A DNA stretch of 64,000 nt, from NCBI GenBank assembly GCA_963920575.1, contig OY986974.1, positions 20,068,248-20,132,247 on the forward strand, written 5' to 3'. The position numbers and the translations under genes are program-made. The stretch comes from Narthecium ossifragum. Its lineage: Eukaryota; Streptophyta; Magnoliopsida; Dioscoreales; Nartheciaceae. A model generated the notes under the pieces. The model had not been told where the DNA came from and ran no database searches. It worked only from the letters and a program-made list of their open reading frames with translations. The number at the start of each line of letters is the position of its first letter. The first letter of the stretch is position 1. Below, piece after piece: positions 11,912 through 21,800 of this stretch.

Positions 11912-12769
11912 ATGCATGGGAATGAATGTTTTATGGTCGATTCTTTAGAGGATGATGATATTGGTGATGAATGTGCTAATGATGTGATGGTTGCAAATTT
12001 TGATATAGCTGATACTTGTGAATCACGTGTCGATGCTTGGAATGATCATGATGATGAGGAATGCTTGAATGAATTACTTGGTAATGATAAAGAGGTTGAT
12101 GATGATTGTTATGATATTAATCTTTCGGTATATCAACCATTTTATGAAGACATACCCAAGTACGAAGAGGATGTTTATGATATTAATATGCCCATCTATG
12201 AAGTTTTTGGTGAGGAGATATCAATTGTTGCCAACTCCTATGATATTAATATGCCTATCTATGAGGTGTTTTGGGAGGACATAACTAAGGTTGATGAGCC
12301 AAGTTTGGTTGTTTTTCAAGAAAGGTTATCAATCCCTCATGTTTGGGATGATGAAGGCCAATATATGTTACCGGCATTAGAGACTTTTGAAATTTTGGAT
12401 GAGGTCTTGCCCATTCTTAAATGTGATTATATAGGCGATGATTGTGTGACCCCTTGGTGGAGGCATGCCTTTGATTTGTCACCTTCCACATCTTCCTCCA
12501 CAATAATATTTGCCACAACACTATCATTGCTCATCTTGAATGCCACCCCATTTCCCGCGTTCATGCATACATTCATTCGGCCTTATAAAACCGTTAATAA
12601 AAAACGTGACACCTTTTGTGCTAAAATGGACATAAAGTTAAAATGGCTTGTGATGAAAGAAATGTGGTTTTATCATTGGCATTTAAATAAAGTTCTTCGA
12701 AAATGGCTTCGATCTCGCATTTCTAGATGCGACCACCATTTAGAGGGGCCATCAAAATTTTATGGGTGA
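11912..12769 (+). CDS. Acidic repeat protein downstream of gypsy protease
   Basis: This 285-residue open frame follows the protease stop after one codon and is in the same reading phase, so it may once have been the extension of gag-PR. The first 60 residues are strongly acidic (many Asp/Glu). Three copies of a motif follow at residues 67, 89 and 110: YDIN-(L/M)-(S/P)-(V/I)-Y-(Q/E)-x-F-x-E-(D/E)-I. The last 90 residues are basic and Trp-rich. In full Athila/Tat elements this place holds the start of the RT linker, but no RT motif is present. I do not recognise the protein; it probably fuses the pre-RT linker to sequence downstream of pol after an internal deletion. Confidence 0.5.
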   Translation: MHGNECFMVDSLEDDDIGDECANDVMVANFDIADTCESRVDAWNDHDDEECLNELLGNDKEVDDDCYDINLSVYQPFYEDIPKYEEDVYDINMPIYEVFGEEISIVANSYDINMPIYEVFWEDITKVDEPSLVVFQERLSIPHVWDDEGQYMLPALETFEILDEVLPILKCDYIGDDCVTPWWRHAFDLSPSTSSSTIIFATTLSLLILNATPFPAFMHTFIRPYKTVNKKRDTFCAKMDIKLKWLVMKEMWFYHWHLNKVLRKWLRSRISRCDHHLEGPSKFYG

Positions 12770-13106
12770 ATTCGCATTGTGTCGAGCTAGAGACGGTAAA
12801 TCAAGCGCTTGGTGGGAGGCAACCCATCCTTTCTTCGTATTTTTTTGAATTTGTTGTTATTTCTTCTTTGCATGATTGATTGTTTTTCTCATTATTTGCA
12901 TGTTTGATTTTGGTGTGTTTTTGTAATGATCTTTGTTGAATAATTGTGATGTCAAGATGGTATGTTGAATTTGTGGGATGATTGATGTTTTGTTTGATTT
13001 GGAGGGCTGTTATTATGGTATTTTAATGCCTAAGGAGCCTAGTATTCATGTTTGGGGTGTATGGGGCGAATTTCCAGGTTTTCAGCCCAGTTTTGCATTT
13101 TGGTAC
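12770..13106 (+). other. Non-coding spacer of the gypsy element
   Basis: It opens with a stretch including AAGCGCTTGGTGGGAGGCAA, which I recall as lying downstream of the coding region in Athila/Tat elements and their non-autonomous derivatives. After that comes T-rich sequence with no credible reading frame. Confidence 0.55.
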
Positions 13107-13485
13107 ATAAATGATCGATCCTCCAAGAGGAGAGGATCGATCCTTTATGTCCGATTGAATTTACGCTGGAACCTGGAGGCGAGAGATCGATCCTTCCATA
13201 CCCCATGATCGATCATTTTTGCGAATTAATTCGTGACAGGGGATTGGTTTTGAGAAGATCGATCCTTCAATGCCCCATGATCGATCATTTTTGCGAATTT
13301 ATTCGTGACAGAGGGATGATTTCTGGATGATCGATCCTTGAGCATAGAAAGATCGATCATACCTACTTATACACGTCAGCACGACTTAAGTGAGAACCGT
13401 TATGATGCTGCCACGTGTTCAAAAGATCGATCTTGCTCTCTCAAGAGATCGATCTTTTGCGGGGTTGGTTAAAAAAATATATAGG
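13107..13485 (+). promoter_or_regulatory. GATCGATC palindrome array followed by a TATA-like box
   Basis: About a dozen GATCGATC cores lie between 13113 and 13457. Within them a 73-bp unit is tandemly doubled (about 13184-13256 and 13257-13329; both contain ATGATCGATCATTTTTGCGA). TATATAGG at 13478-13485 follows. This copies the U3 layout of the element's own LTR (array, then TATAAATAG), but here it stands upstream of the second reading frame. It may be an internal promoter or the remnant of another LTR. Confidence 0.5.
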
Positions 13486-13954
13486 CGCGGGAGATCGACT
13501 TAGGGCCCCAAGCCCTAAGATCGATCCTCTCTTCCCCTTCCCCTGTTCGCCCAGACGCCGCATCCCTTCTTCGCCGCCTCCGACCGGTGCGCCACCCTCT
13601 CCTCCGGCCGAATTTCACCGCCGCCGACCTTCCCAAGGTCTCCGCAACCACCCTTCACCTCCCTGCACCTCTCGATCGAGCTCCCGTCCCCCACATTTAC
13701 CCCACCTCCTCTCACATCTCCGTGATCGGCGGGATCCTTTCGCCTCCGACGCAAATCGCCGCCGCCCTCCACCTCCCAGTGCCTCCACTACCCCTCCCCT
13801 TCACTCCTCTTCCCTCAGGCGACCCCGGCGCCGTCCACATTTCGTCATCACCTTCCATCGAGCCGCCGGTGCCGCCTCATCCTTCAAGCTCGTCGTCGCC
13901 GGCCATCTTTGTGGTTCCACTTCACCCCAAGGCATTTCCTCTCCATTCACCTCG

Positions 13955-14536
13955 ATGGTTCGCAAGCACACCGCCGCCATCAAGAAGGCCGCCGGGAAGG
14001 GCAAGGCTGCGGCATCCTCTCCATCTTCCTCTCCAGCCGAGCAAGCTTCTTCCACACCATCCTCGCAGCCGGCATCCTCTCCATCTTCCTCTGGGCCGGC
14101 CGCCGATTCACCTTCTCCCCCTACACGGCCGGTCCGTGCCTCGCGTGCCCCCGCCACTTCGTCCACAGCTCCGGCAGTTTCCAAGAGAAGAGCCTCCGCT
14201 GCCCCTTTGTCATCCAATCCTCGCCGATCCAAGAAGTTGAACAAGCCCAAGCCCTCCACTGCGCCCACTGATGTTCGAGGCCTGGATCCGCAGTGGCGAC
14301 GGGAGGTACGCCTCGAGTACACCTTTGACGTCTCCTTCTTCCGCACGATCAAGCATGCGCAAGATTCCGTCGCCACACTGGAAGCCCGCGGCTGGCTGCA
14401 CTTCTGCACCCCCTCCACCACTGTTTACCCACGGCTGGCCTGCATGTTCTACCAGAACATGAAGGCTATACCCTGCGGTAATGAGAGGGACGAGGCTGGT
14501 GATGCCCCGAGCCGGGCGTTGGGCTTCTGGATTTAG
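13955..14536 (+). pseudogene. Second reading frame of the gypsy element (plant transposon protein-like), 3' truncated
   Basis: From ATG 13955 the frame reads a basic, Ser/Pro/Ala-rich N-terminus (MVRKHTAAIKKAAGKGKAAA, then PRRSKKLNKPKPS). It passes into a globular start, VRLEYTFDVSFFRTIKHAQD followed by a Trp-containing segment and YPRLACMFYQNM. This resembles the N-terminal part of the 'putative plant transposon protein' domain found in Athila/Tat-type elements (recalled family, not searched). After about 190 residues it is cut at 14536, where copia protease sequence begins in the opposite orientation. The frame also stays open upstream to 13415 through CT-rich leader, which I do not take as coding. 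Confidence 0.6.
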
Positions 14537-14738
14537 TAGAGTATAGTGCATCATTAATAGATAGTTTTGTTCCTCTGGGCAAAACTATGGTTGCTCTCCC
14601 GGAGCCTTCTATCAGGTCTGCATGACCCGATATTGTATTAACATTCGACTCTTTCAATGTTAATTGTGAGAAGTACTTACGATCTTGGAGGATCGTGTTT
14701 GTGGTTGCACTGTCTGCAAGACATGCGTCGCCATCCAT
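14537..14738 (-). pseudogene. Copia aspartic protease fragment (Ale-like element)
   Basis: The minus-strand frame carries CLADSATTNTILQDRKYFSQ, then NTISGHADLIEGSGRA and NDALYSTKSR, the copia protease with its D-S-A-T active site. In family members this continues into the pre-integrase zinc domain; here it stops dead at 14537, where gypsy sequence starts. A pyrimidine-rich tract and CAG directly precede the ATG at 14738, so the true upstream connection to gag may have been spliced or in frame. Confidence 0.85.
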
Positions 14739-14866
14739 CTGGGAAACAATTAGAGGAATATATGCATTCATAGAAATATGCATAAACTGCAAAGCGTTCA
14801 AAGATACATAGAGAAAACAAGCAAAGTACATATTAGTAGATATAAGCACACTTATAATACATGATT

Positions 14867-15913
14867 TTAGTAGGTGTCCATCCATTCCTCAGATCCTCCG
14901 AGGAAGTCCGATACATCTAGAGATGTACCAACCATGGGGTTACCAGGAAGGGGAATATCATCCAGGCCATCAAAATCTGTGAAGTTCATTTCAGCACATT
15001 TCTTCTTTCCCTTGGCTGTGTGCTGCTCCACAACATGCTTGGGTGCACGACAGTTGCGAGACCAGTGCCCTTTTCCCCCACATCGGTAGCATTCATCATC
15101 ATTCTTCTTGGAGGTTCCGTCTTCAGGCTCCTTTCTCTTTCTATTTTCTACTTAATCATTCTTAGGGTAGGGAGTAGGATCACTATTTCCTTCGCGGTAG
15201 TAATGGAACCTGTCATTATATCGCCCACGACCACGGCCTCGTCCACGCCCGCGTCCACGGCCACGACCACGGCCACGCCCTCGTCCGTGGCCATGTCCAC
15301 GATGGGCATTAGCATTTGCTTCAGGAAATGGGGCAGAACCAGATGGACGAGACTCATGATTTTTTAACAGAATTTGGTTCTGTCTCTCAGCTCTAAGTAA
15401 GGCATCAATCAGTTCAGAATACTTCTTATAATCACGTTTCCAATACTGCTGCTGTAAAATCAAGTTCGAGGCATGGAAGGTGGAGAATGTCTTCTCAAGT
15501 TTGTCTTAGTCAGATATGGGTTGGCCACATAGTTCTAATTGAGATGTGATTTTGTGGAGGGCTGAATTGTATTCACTAACGGTCTTAAAGTCCTGAAGGC
15601 GTAGGTGCATCCAGTCGTATTGGGCAGTGGGGAGGATAATAGTTCTTAAGTGTTGAAACCTATCACTTAGGTTTTTCCACAAATCTAGTGGGTCCCTCAC
15701 AGCAAGGTACTCATTTTTCAGGTCTTCATGGATGTGGCGACGGAGAAATATAATGGCACTGTCTTTTTCATTTGGCGTGTCAACATTCCCCTCCTTAATA
15801 GTGCTCCCCATGTTTCTAGCATTTAGATGGAGTTCAGCATCCAACGCCCAGGATAAATAGTTACTGCCGGTAACATCCAGGGGAAGGAACTCCAACTTCA
15901 CTAAGCTAGCCAT
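14867..15913 (-). pseudogene. Copia gag with RG-rich region and zinc knuckle, broken by two stops
   Basis: The start is ATG 15913 (MASLVKLEFLPLDVTGSNYL, then WALDAELHL), the classic Ale gag N-terminus. The gag core (RRHIHEDLKNEYLAVRDPLD, LWKNLSDRF) runs to a TAA at about 15505. The same protein then continues (YWKRDYKKYSELIDALLRAE) into a run of about ten Arg-Gly pairs encoded by a CCACGG-type minisatellite (about 15225-15300). It stops again near 15152. A CCHC knuckle (CYRCGGKGHWSRNC) follows, then EEWMDTY and a stop at 14867. Gag packages the element RNA; this copy cannot make a full protein. Confidence 0.88.
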
Positions 15914-15970
15914 GATCAGACTGTACAAAATAAATATGCCAAGAATTAAATAAAAGAAATAGCAGCAAAA

Positions 15971-16090
15971 TTTTTTTCTTTTTTTTTGAGCCCAGGTTTT
16001 CCTGGCGGATCGGTGATCCGGATTCGAACCTTGGGCTTCATTCCCATAAGTCTGAGCGGCCGCGCTGGCCAACTCAGACGACCCCGGAGG
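15971..16090 (-). mobile_element. tRNA-derived SINE in the copia leader
   Basis: Read on the minus strand there is a tRNA-like head with a B box GGTTCGAATCC (16020-16030 on the plus strand) and a fair A box (TGGCCAGCGCGG, 16060-16071). A short unrelated body follows (CCAGGAAAACCTGGGCTC), ending in an A-rich tail of about 18 bases (15971-15988). This head, body and tail structure is that of a short plant SINE. I could not define a clean target duplication. It sits in the untranslated leader of the Ale-like element, upstream of gag. Confidence 0.65.
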
Positions 16091-16203
16091 GCTGATAATA
16101 TCCCGCACTAAAATGCATATATAGTGAATGACTAATATGAACTGCAGATATCAGAGCATTAAGCAAAAACACACTTTATGTATTATAATGAAAATTAATG
16201 CAT

Positions 16204-16414
16204 GTACTTCTGGTACTGAAAATATTTTCGCACTTCATGTACGAGATTATGTGCTTCAGGCACAAGATAGTGTTTTGCACTTCGGATGCAAATTAAATGC
16301 TTCAGGCACTATTGTAGTAACTTGTGCTTCAGGCACTTTCTTAATTTGTACTTCAGGTACATCAAATTTTTTGTACTTCTGGTACAATCATTTTACCCTG
16401 TGTGCTTCAAGCAT
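16204..16414 (-). repeat. Array of short hairpin motifs in the copia 5' leader
   Basis: About eight 13-base units share the frame GTxCTTCxGGxAC. Clear ones are at 16204-16216, 16251-16263, 16324-16336, 16348-16360 and 16373-16385, with weaker copies at 16230, 16276, 16297 and 16402. Stem bases change in pairs (GTGC..GCAC versus GTAC..GTAC), so each unit can fold into a small hairpin in the element RNA. They lie between the 5' LTR and gag. Confidence 0.6.
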
Positions 16415-16567
16415 CACACTGGTCTATTCTTCATATATAGCTTGTAGTTCAAGATACTATATGATCCAGATTAGAATAAGCGTAACCAGTACAAAATAAT
16501 AGGTAGTAAGATATACCTGACTGGTTCTCTCCTTTCCTCTACGCTGTAGAGACTCATGCTGATAACG

Positions 16568-16933
16568 TGCTATAAATGTATCAAGGAAATAGGTACTCTC
16601 CTATTCTCTTGCTTACTTCTAACTAGTACTTCATGCTAATTGCAAGTAGATGAAAGGAGAAGAAGAAGGGATATGAGAAGAGGAACTCTAACTATAGCAA
16701 GAAGATAGCAATGAGAAGCAATACGAGATATAGGAGGAGCTCAATCTCACACACCTTCCTTCATTTGTTCATCCATGCCTATTTATAAGCAAATGGGAGG
16801 ATATGAAGACAAAGCATCATTGAATGCTTTTGTCTCAATCCAATTTCCATCAACATGACTAGTCATTCATCAAGACTAGTCATTCATCAATAGTGAGCAC
16901 GTGATCTCATTCACATGCACACATTTTACAATA
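16568..16933 (-). repeat. 5' LTR of the Ale-like copia element
   Basis: It is the partner of 1868-2233, differing by only a handful of bases over 366 bp. GAAAG follows at 16934-16938. The adjoining minus-strand sequence (CGTTATCAGCATGAG, 16553-16567) is where the primer site should be. It is of the TTATCAGCA type seen in Retrofit/Ale elements rather than the TGGTATCAGAGC of many other copia elements. Confidence 0.92.
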
Positions 16934-16938
16934 GAAAG

Positions 16939-18893
16939 GACCTATAAGACACCTTTATTTCGATTTCTTTTGAGAGGTTAGCAACATCACGTAGATTCCA
17001 ATTCAATCTCCTTATTTGATCCTATAATCGTGCATCAAATCATAAGAAAAAAGAAGAATCAGCAAAGGGTAAATGGAGGTGACAACTCCATTAGTCCTTA
17101 CATATTGGAAGCTAGTAACAAAAGAACACTTGCCTAGGGGGCTATGCGTTTATGTCCCATCTCTAAATCTAACAAAGAAGAGGTGGCAGAGAGGAATTAT
17201 GGTTGGGTACAGATTTCGATGAAGGGGACCACAAGTTTGGAGATCTCAAAATTTAAACTAGACCCAGACAGCCCAAGAATTGAAACCTTCGCAGTCAACA
17301 TGATAACTCAAGAATGTCACCAATTGCTCCGAATCAATTCCAAAAAATTTGAAAGCGGGTACCTTAACAGAACAAGAAGCTACAGATCAGCTGATATGAT
17401 GATTTCATGAAGAATGTGAAGAAATTAGGTAACCATGGTCTAAAAAAATTAAGAATGAATACAAGCACCGAGAACATAAGAGCACACATATATTGTTCTA
17501 ATACTTAAGTGACACTTTTTGAATAAGGTTGCGCTGTTAGAGCTTACCAATACACTTATCAAGAGAATTCACTTACCCAAAATAAGAAGCCATCAATCAT
17601 CATTCCCTATCAAGGTTGTTGAAGGGCTTTTAAAATCCTAGAGCTTCTTTTCATAGAATTTTTGGATGAATTTCAAGTTTCCTATGTCCTAATAATGAAT
17701 TTCAAGTTTTCATAGAATTTTTGAATGAGATCTAAACAGATATCACCCGTTGGTATGATAGTAGTATGGAGATAGTGGTATGACCTAAACATGACTCTCT
17801 GGATCTGGGTTGACGACAATGACCACGTCATCGAAGTTCCTAGACTTGGCTAGTTAACTTCGTTATGCCTCAATACGTAGTGATAAGAATGGGAAAACTG
17901 CGTGTGATATCATCAGTACCAGTTCAAATAACTAAAACCCATTATCTGTGCTAGATATGAAAGGTTTATTACTTAAATAGCTATTATTTCTTTCCCACAA
18001 TTCTCATCAATCGAGTTCGGTTTAGAAATAGGCCCGATCATATATTTTACTATCTGGGGTGTGTTACAGGAAACCTCTTGAAGCTTTTCCGAGTAGCCAG
18101 TGGTGGTAATGGATCGATAATCCAATCCTCAAGCCTCTAAATTTTCCAAATTTGCTGAAAATGTAGACATTTACCCCCCTAAGGCAGGTAAAACCTATCA
18201 TCTATTCCCTCTACAAGGCGAAGCAATATATTCTACATAAAAGTTATATTAGTCTACCTCAAAGATTAGAGAACAGAACAGATGAAAGAACATACTTGAT
18301 GGTCTCTTCAAGTACGGAAAGGGCGTTCCTCCTGTTACTCAACTCTCAAACAAGTACATTGAAGACAAGAGACTAGAATTATAGAGGCCGATGCTCCATT
18401 CTGGAAGGAGTTTTAGTGTCCGCAACTCCAAGGAAAGAACAAAGCTGATAAAAGAAGGCTTCATTCTACAGGTACACCTTTCACCTAATCGTTTAGGATG
18501 TGTCCTCATAACATAAACTTGACTAAAACAAAGCAAACATCCTCCGTATTCATGATCGGGCAACAACTCTGAGGCAATCGGAGACAGAAAAATCAAAGAT
18601 GAATCCGACCATGAATGGAGACCTCTAGCTGAGACCGAAATCAATCTGCCCATTAGCTGCTCGAAACAGTAAACAAAATGACGAATGAAATCATTATTTA
18701 AGTTGCCGCTGTCCGTCGTGGATAAGCTTCTTGAATACTTCACCAGAAAAAGAGAGTGAAATTACACTTGTGAAGAAAATAGTATAGCACATGGTTATAA
18801 ACAAAATGAAACCCCATCTCTGGGGCTAAGATATTCGCAGTCTTGCCTTGCCAAGCTAATAACAGGTACATGAGGAACCTTGACCAGAGTGTG
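16939..18893. other. Intergenic stretch downstream of RPS15A, no gene recognised
   Basis: AT-rich unique-looking sequence. The frame at 17144-17410 and a minus-strand frame at 18339-18743 have no recognisable features; the latter begins at GTG, not ATG. The last several hundred bases before 18893 probably include the RPS15A 3' untranslated region. Confidence 0.5.
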
Positions 18894-21800
18894 TTAGTGA
18901 AAATACCCAAGAACCTGACCGCCCACATTTTGTTTGGTAGCTTCCTCATGATCTAAGACTCCGTTTGGAGTGGTGATCACAACATAACCCCACTGCATAT
19001 TAGGAGCAGGTGTCCAATGAACCATAATTGATTAGAACAAAAAATAATAGAGTTCAGATAAAAAACCATAATTTCTCTTTACATGATAACGCGTTTTAAA
19101 AACTTTTAAGTCCCCCATGTATAAAGAAATCCAAATGCTAGATTAATCTGTCGCATAAAAATGTGTGGTGCACCAAAGCTTTGTCATCATGCCTATACTA
19201 AATCTTTTAAAGGCAAAAATCCCAAAACAGTATGTCATGGCAGCTTATGCCTAAGCGATTTGTTGATGATTCCACAGCTGATTTCAAGAAAACAAAATCA
19301 TCAACCTTTGCCAAAGCAAAAGTGGATTTTATGCAATGCTCAACTTGAATATGATGCAAATGAATTGCATCTAAAACTTCATATGGAGATGACCACCACA
19401 TGTGGAGAGAACTTTCAGATAAATAGAATTTGTGCTGCACAAACAAACACACCTCCAAGAGGGAGGGAGGGGGGGGGGGGGGGGGGGGGGGGGGTGTTGG
19501 CGAGGTGAAAGTGGTGTCTGCGAAGGGACTTGGAATTGCACACATGTAGTTGATGCTTGCGTACCTCCTTTTCTTCACTTACCCTCCAACGCCAAATCTC
19601 ATTCACACAGTGAGCATGATAGAAATAGATGGCAGACATATTAAAAGTTTACAAAAGCTGTAGAAAAGATGCTTCCAAGGCCCAACCTTTAATTTGGTTT
19701 ATGGCCGATGATGATGAGCTAATTTGGAGGCTTGTTCAGTTCAATCCTAGGCTGGTTTTGCCACTATTTTTTTGAGTTTTATTTGAGTGAAATTAGGTTA
19801 ATCTAATATGGGATTGGGCTCTGTTTGAGCATGATATTGCACTCATATGTCAAAAGGGGTGACATGTAATTATAGAGGGCTATACACAAAAGCTAAACTT
19901 AAAAATAACATTCCTAATTATTACTTAGCTTTTTGAAAAGAAATACAATGACAAATTTCCAATTTGTTAATGTGCTACTTCCATAAAGTGACTTTCACAC
20001 ATTTTTCTGATAGTTTAAAGCCAACAATTCCTTCACAATCATGGTCCGTGCATCGTACTTCTAAGACAACATACTAAACCATAAAGGTACAAACTCTCAA
20101 CTCCTGTTGAGATGTTAGCTATTGTAAAAGACCTAAAACAACAACGAAAACCAGATGAAATCTGATGCTTTATCTAGATGATCGAATAAAAAAGCTTGTA
20201 GCCTTTTAATTTTGGTCTCAAAATTTACACGCAAACTTGCACTTATCTCACTGGAAAAAGAAACGGTCGTCTTTCTCACTTTACGAAAAGCATTAGATAA
20301 TTTCTATTTTCCAATGACAAACGCTTGATGAATACATAACCCTTCTTAACCAGAATAATTAAATATTTTAGTCCTTTTATGCCAACAAAGTGAACTAAGA
20401 AAGTCTTATAAAAACCACTTAGATTAAGAGGTGACAATCATGCCTACACATCAGTTATCCGCAAAATCAAGATAAATGTATTAATGCATCAGAATATTTT
20501 ACTTCCACCAAATGATGGCAGATTGAGGAAAGATTCTGATGGGGTTCAAAATGCTTATCTAGGAACAATTTCTAAACATCATGAAGGATAACTAGAGATG
20601 GACTCATAAAAAAAGGAAATCAAAGGAATATGGAGGAGGAGACATAGGGAGAAATATAAGTGAGTTTTAAAAATAAACTCTGGACATACCCTGAGGTTGC
20701 CATTATGTCCTCCACCGTGTGAGTAAAGGAAACACCTTATTTAATGAGAGTAAGAGTAAGCCAAGTAGATTTAACATTACCACAAAGAAAAGTTAAGAAT
20801 GGACAACAAAAAACAGCACTGAAGACATGGATCCAAGGACTCGACCTTTAGCATGTCACACTGCACCAAATGATGGCTCACAGGGTATCGAGCCTTGCAT
20901 GTGCAAGAGGAGGACCAAACCAACTCCAACAATGTGAGAATGAGCAAAAATTAACGGAACATGGATAATGGTTGAAATAAGTTCTTTTTCTAGTGCCTTT
21001 GATCACCATTATCACTTCAATTTTGGCGTAATTGGAGACAAGGGAGGTCCATGGCCCCTTTTCCAATGAGAAATTATGAGAAGATTGCAGCAGTTATCTC
21101 TGCCACTCTTGAGAGACAACATAGTATAAAGAGGAGAAACAAAAGGATCTTTACATCCAAAATATTGTTTATGAAGTTTATATACATGCATGAACTGGGC
21201 CTATTTTCTTTGTGAAGGCAGATTTTAGAAATTGACGTACTACAGACCGTGGAAAATTCAATAGTTGAACTTGAGTTGACAAGGCCCCAAATGATGACTT
21301 GGGTATGTTGACTCAAGAATCTTAAGCAAGTTAAGAAATTTTGAGAATCAGATTTTGAAACCTATTAGAGCAAAAAGAGTGATGAAAATTTAAAGACAAT
21401 GAATCAAACAATATTGTGCAAAATGGACAGTATACAAGTCTATTTTTCTTCGCATTTAACTGACTGTTCACAATGTTGCAAGAAAATAGAGGATCAGTAT
21501 ATAAGCAGGTACAAAGAACAATTGATCTTGGTAGCAGGTAATATCAGGCAAGAAACTGGTTGCATGATTATTTCAGTCCAGGCTTCCCAGCATAAGCAGT
21601 ACACCAAAATGTGCACAAAGTAGATGGCATTTACACAAACTGGCAGAGAATTAATACCTGACGAGTTGGAAGAGTGCGCAATCGATATTCTTCAACATTC
21701 TTAGCTTTAATATCCTGGCGATATGTTAGAGCCTTGCAATCATTTACCCTGCCTTGCAATTCCACAGTTATACTTCCTACTCTATGTGGATCGAACACCT

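Larger units (their letters stand above)
7478..14536 (+). mobile_element. Athila/Tat-like gypsy element, 3' end deleted, no reverse transcriptase
   Basis: The element comprises a 5' LTR (7478-9049), a tRNA-Asp primer site (9057-9074), gag plus protease (9311-11908), an acidic reading frame (11912-12769), a GATCGATC array with a TATA-like box, and a second reading frame cut off at 14536. Right after the acidic frame comes the motif AAGCGCTTGGTGGGAGGCAA, which I recall from the region downstream of pol in Athila/Tat elements; RT, RNase H and integrase are missing entirely. The right side has no 3' LTR and no copy of the left flank GGTAC. The sequence passes straight into the copia protease, so a deletion removed the element end together with the copia integrase. 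Confidence 0.85.
1868..16933 (-). mobile_element. Copia LTR retrotransposon (Retrofit/Ale-like), nested and partly deleted
   Basis: Two near-identical 366-bp LTRs bound this element, and GAAAG is duplicated on both sides (1863-1867 and 16934-16938). All its coding remnants read on the minus strand: gag near 15.9 kb, protease near 14.7 kb, the integrase tail near 7.4 kb, RT near 6.5 kb, and RNase H split between 5.5 and 2.5 kb. Motifs such as DVITAYLYGSLD and YVDD, and the 3' leader motifs, fit the Retrofit/Ale group. A solo gypsy LTR (2724-5454) splits RNase H. A gypsy element (7478-14536) replaces most of the integrase. The element is dead: it has several in-frame stops and lacks the integrase core. 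Confidence 0.92.

Noticed and set aside
13469..14554. Several overlapping frames on both strands over the GC-rich part of the gypsy element
   Set aside because: They are shadows of the frame at 13955-14536 or of its CT-rich leader; none shows family motifs.
16020..16085. Candidate tRNA gene in the copia leader
   Set aside because: The acceptor and anticodon stems cannot be formed and an A-tail follows, so a tRNA-derived SINE fits better.
18339..18743. 134-codon minus-strand frame downstream of RPS15A
   Set aside because: It starts at GTG rather than ATG, has no motif and lies in the probable 3' untranslated region.
19207..19644. Frames with poly-Gly or poly-Pro across the G run
   Set aside because: They exist only because of the homopolymer and lie within an intron of RPS15A.
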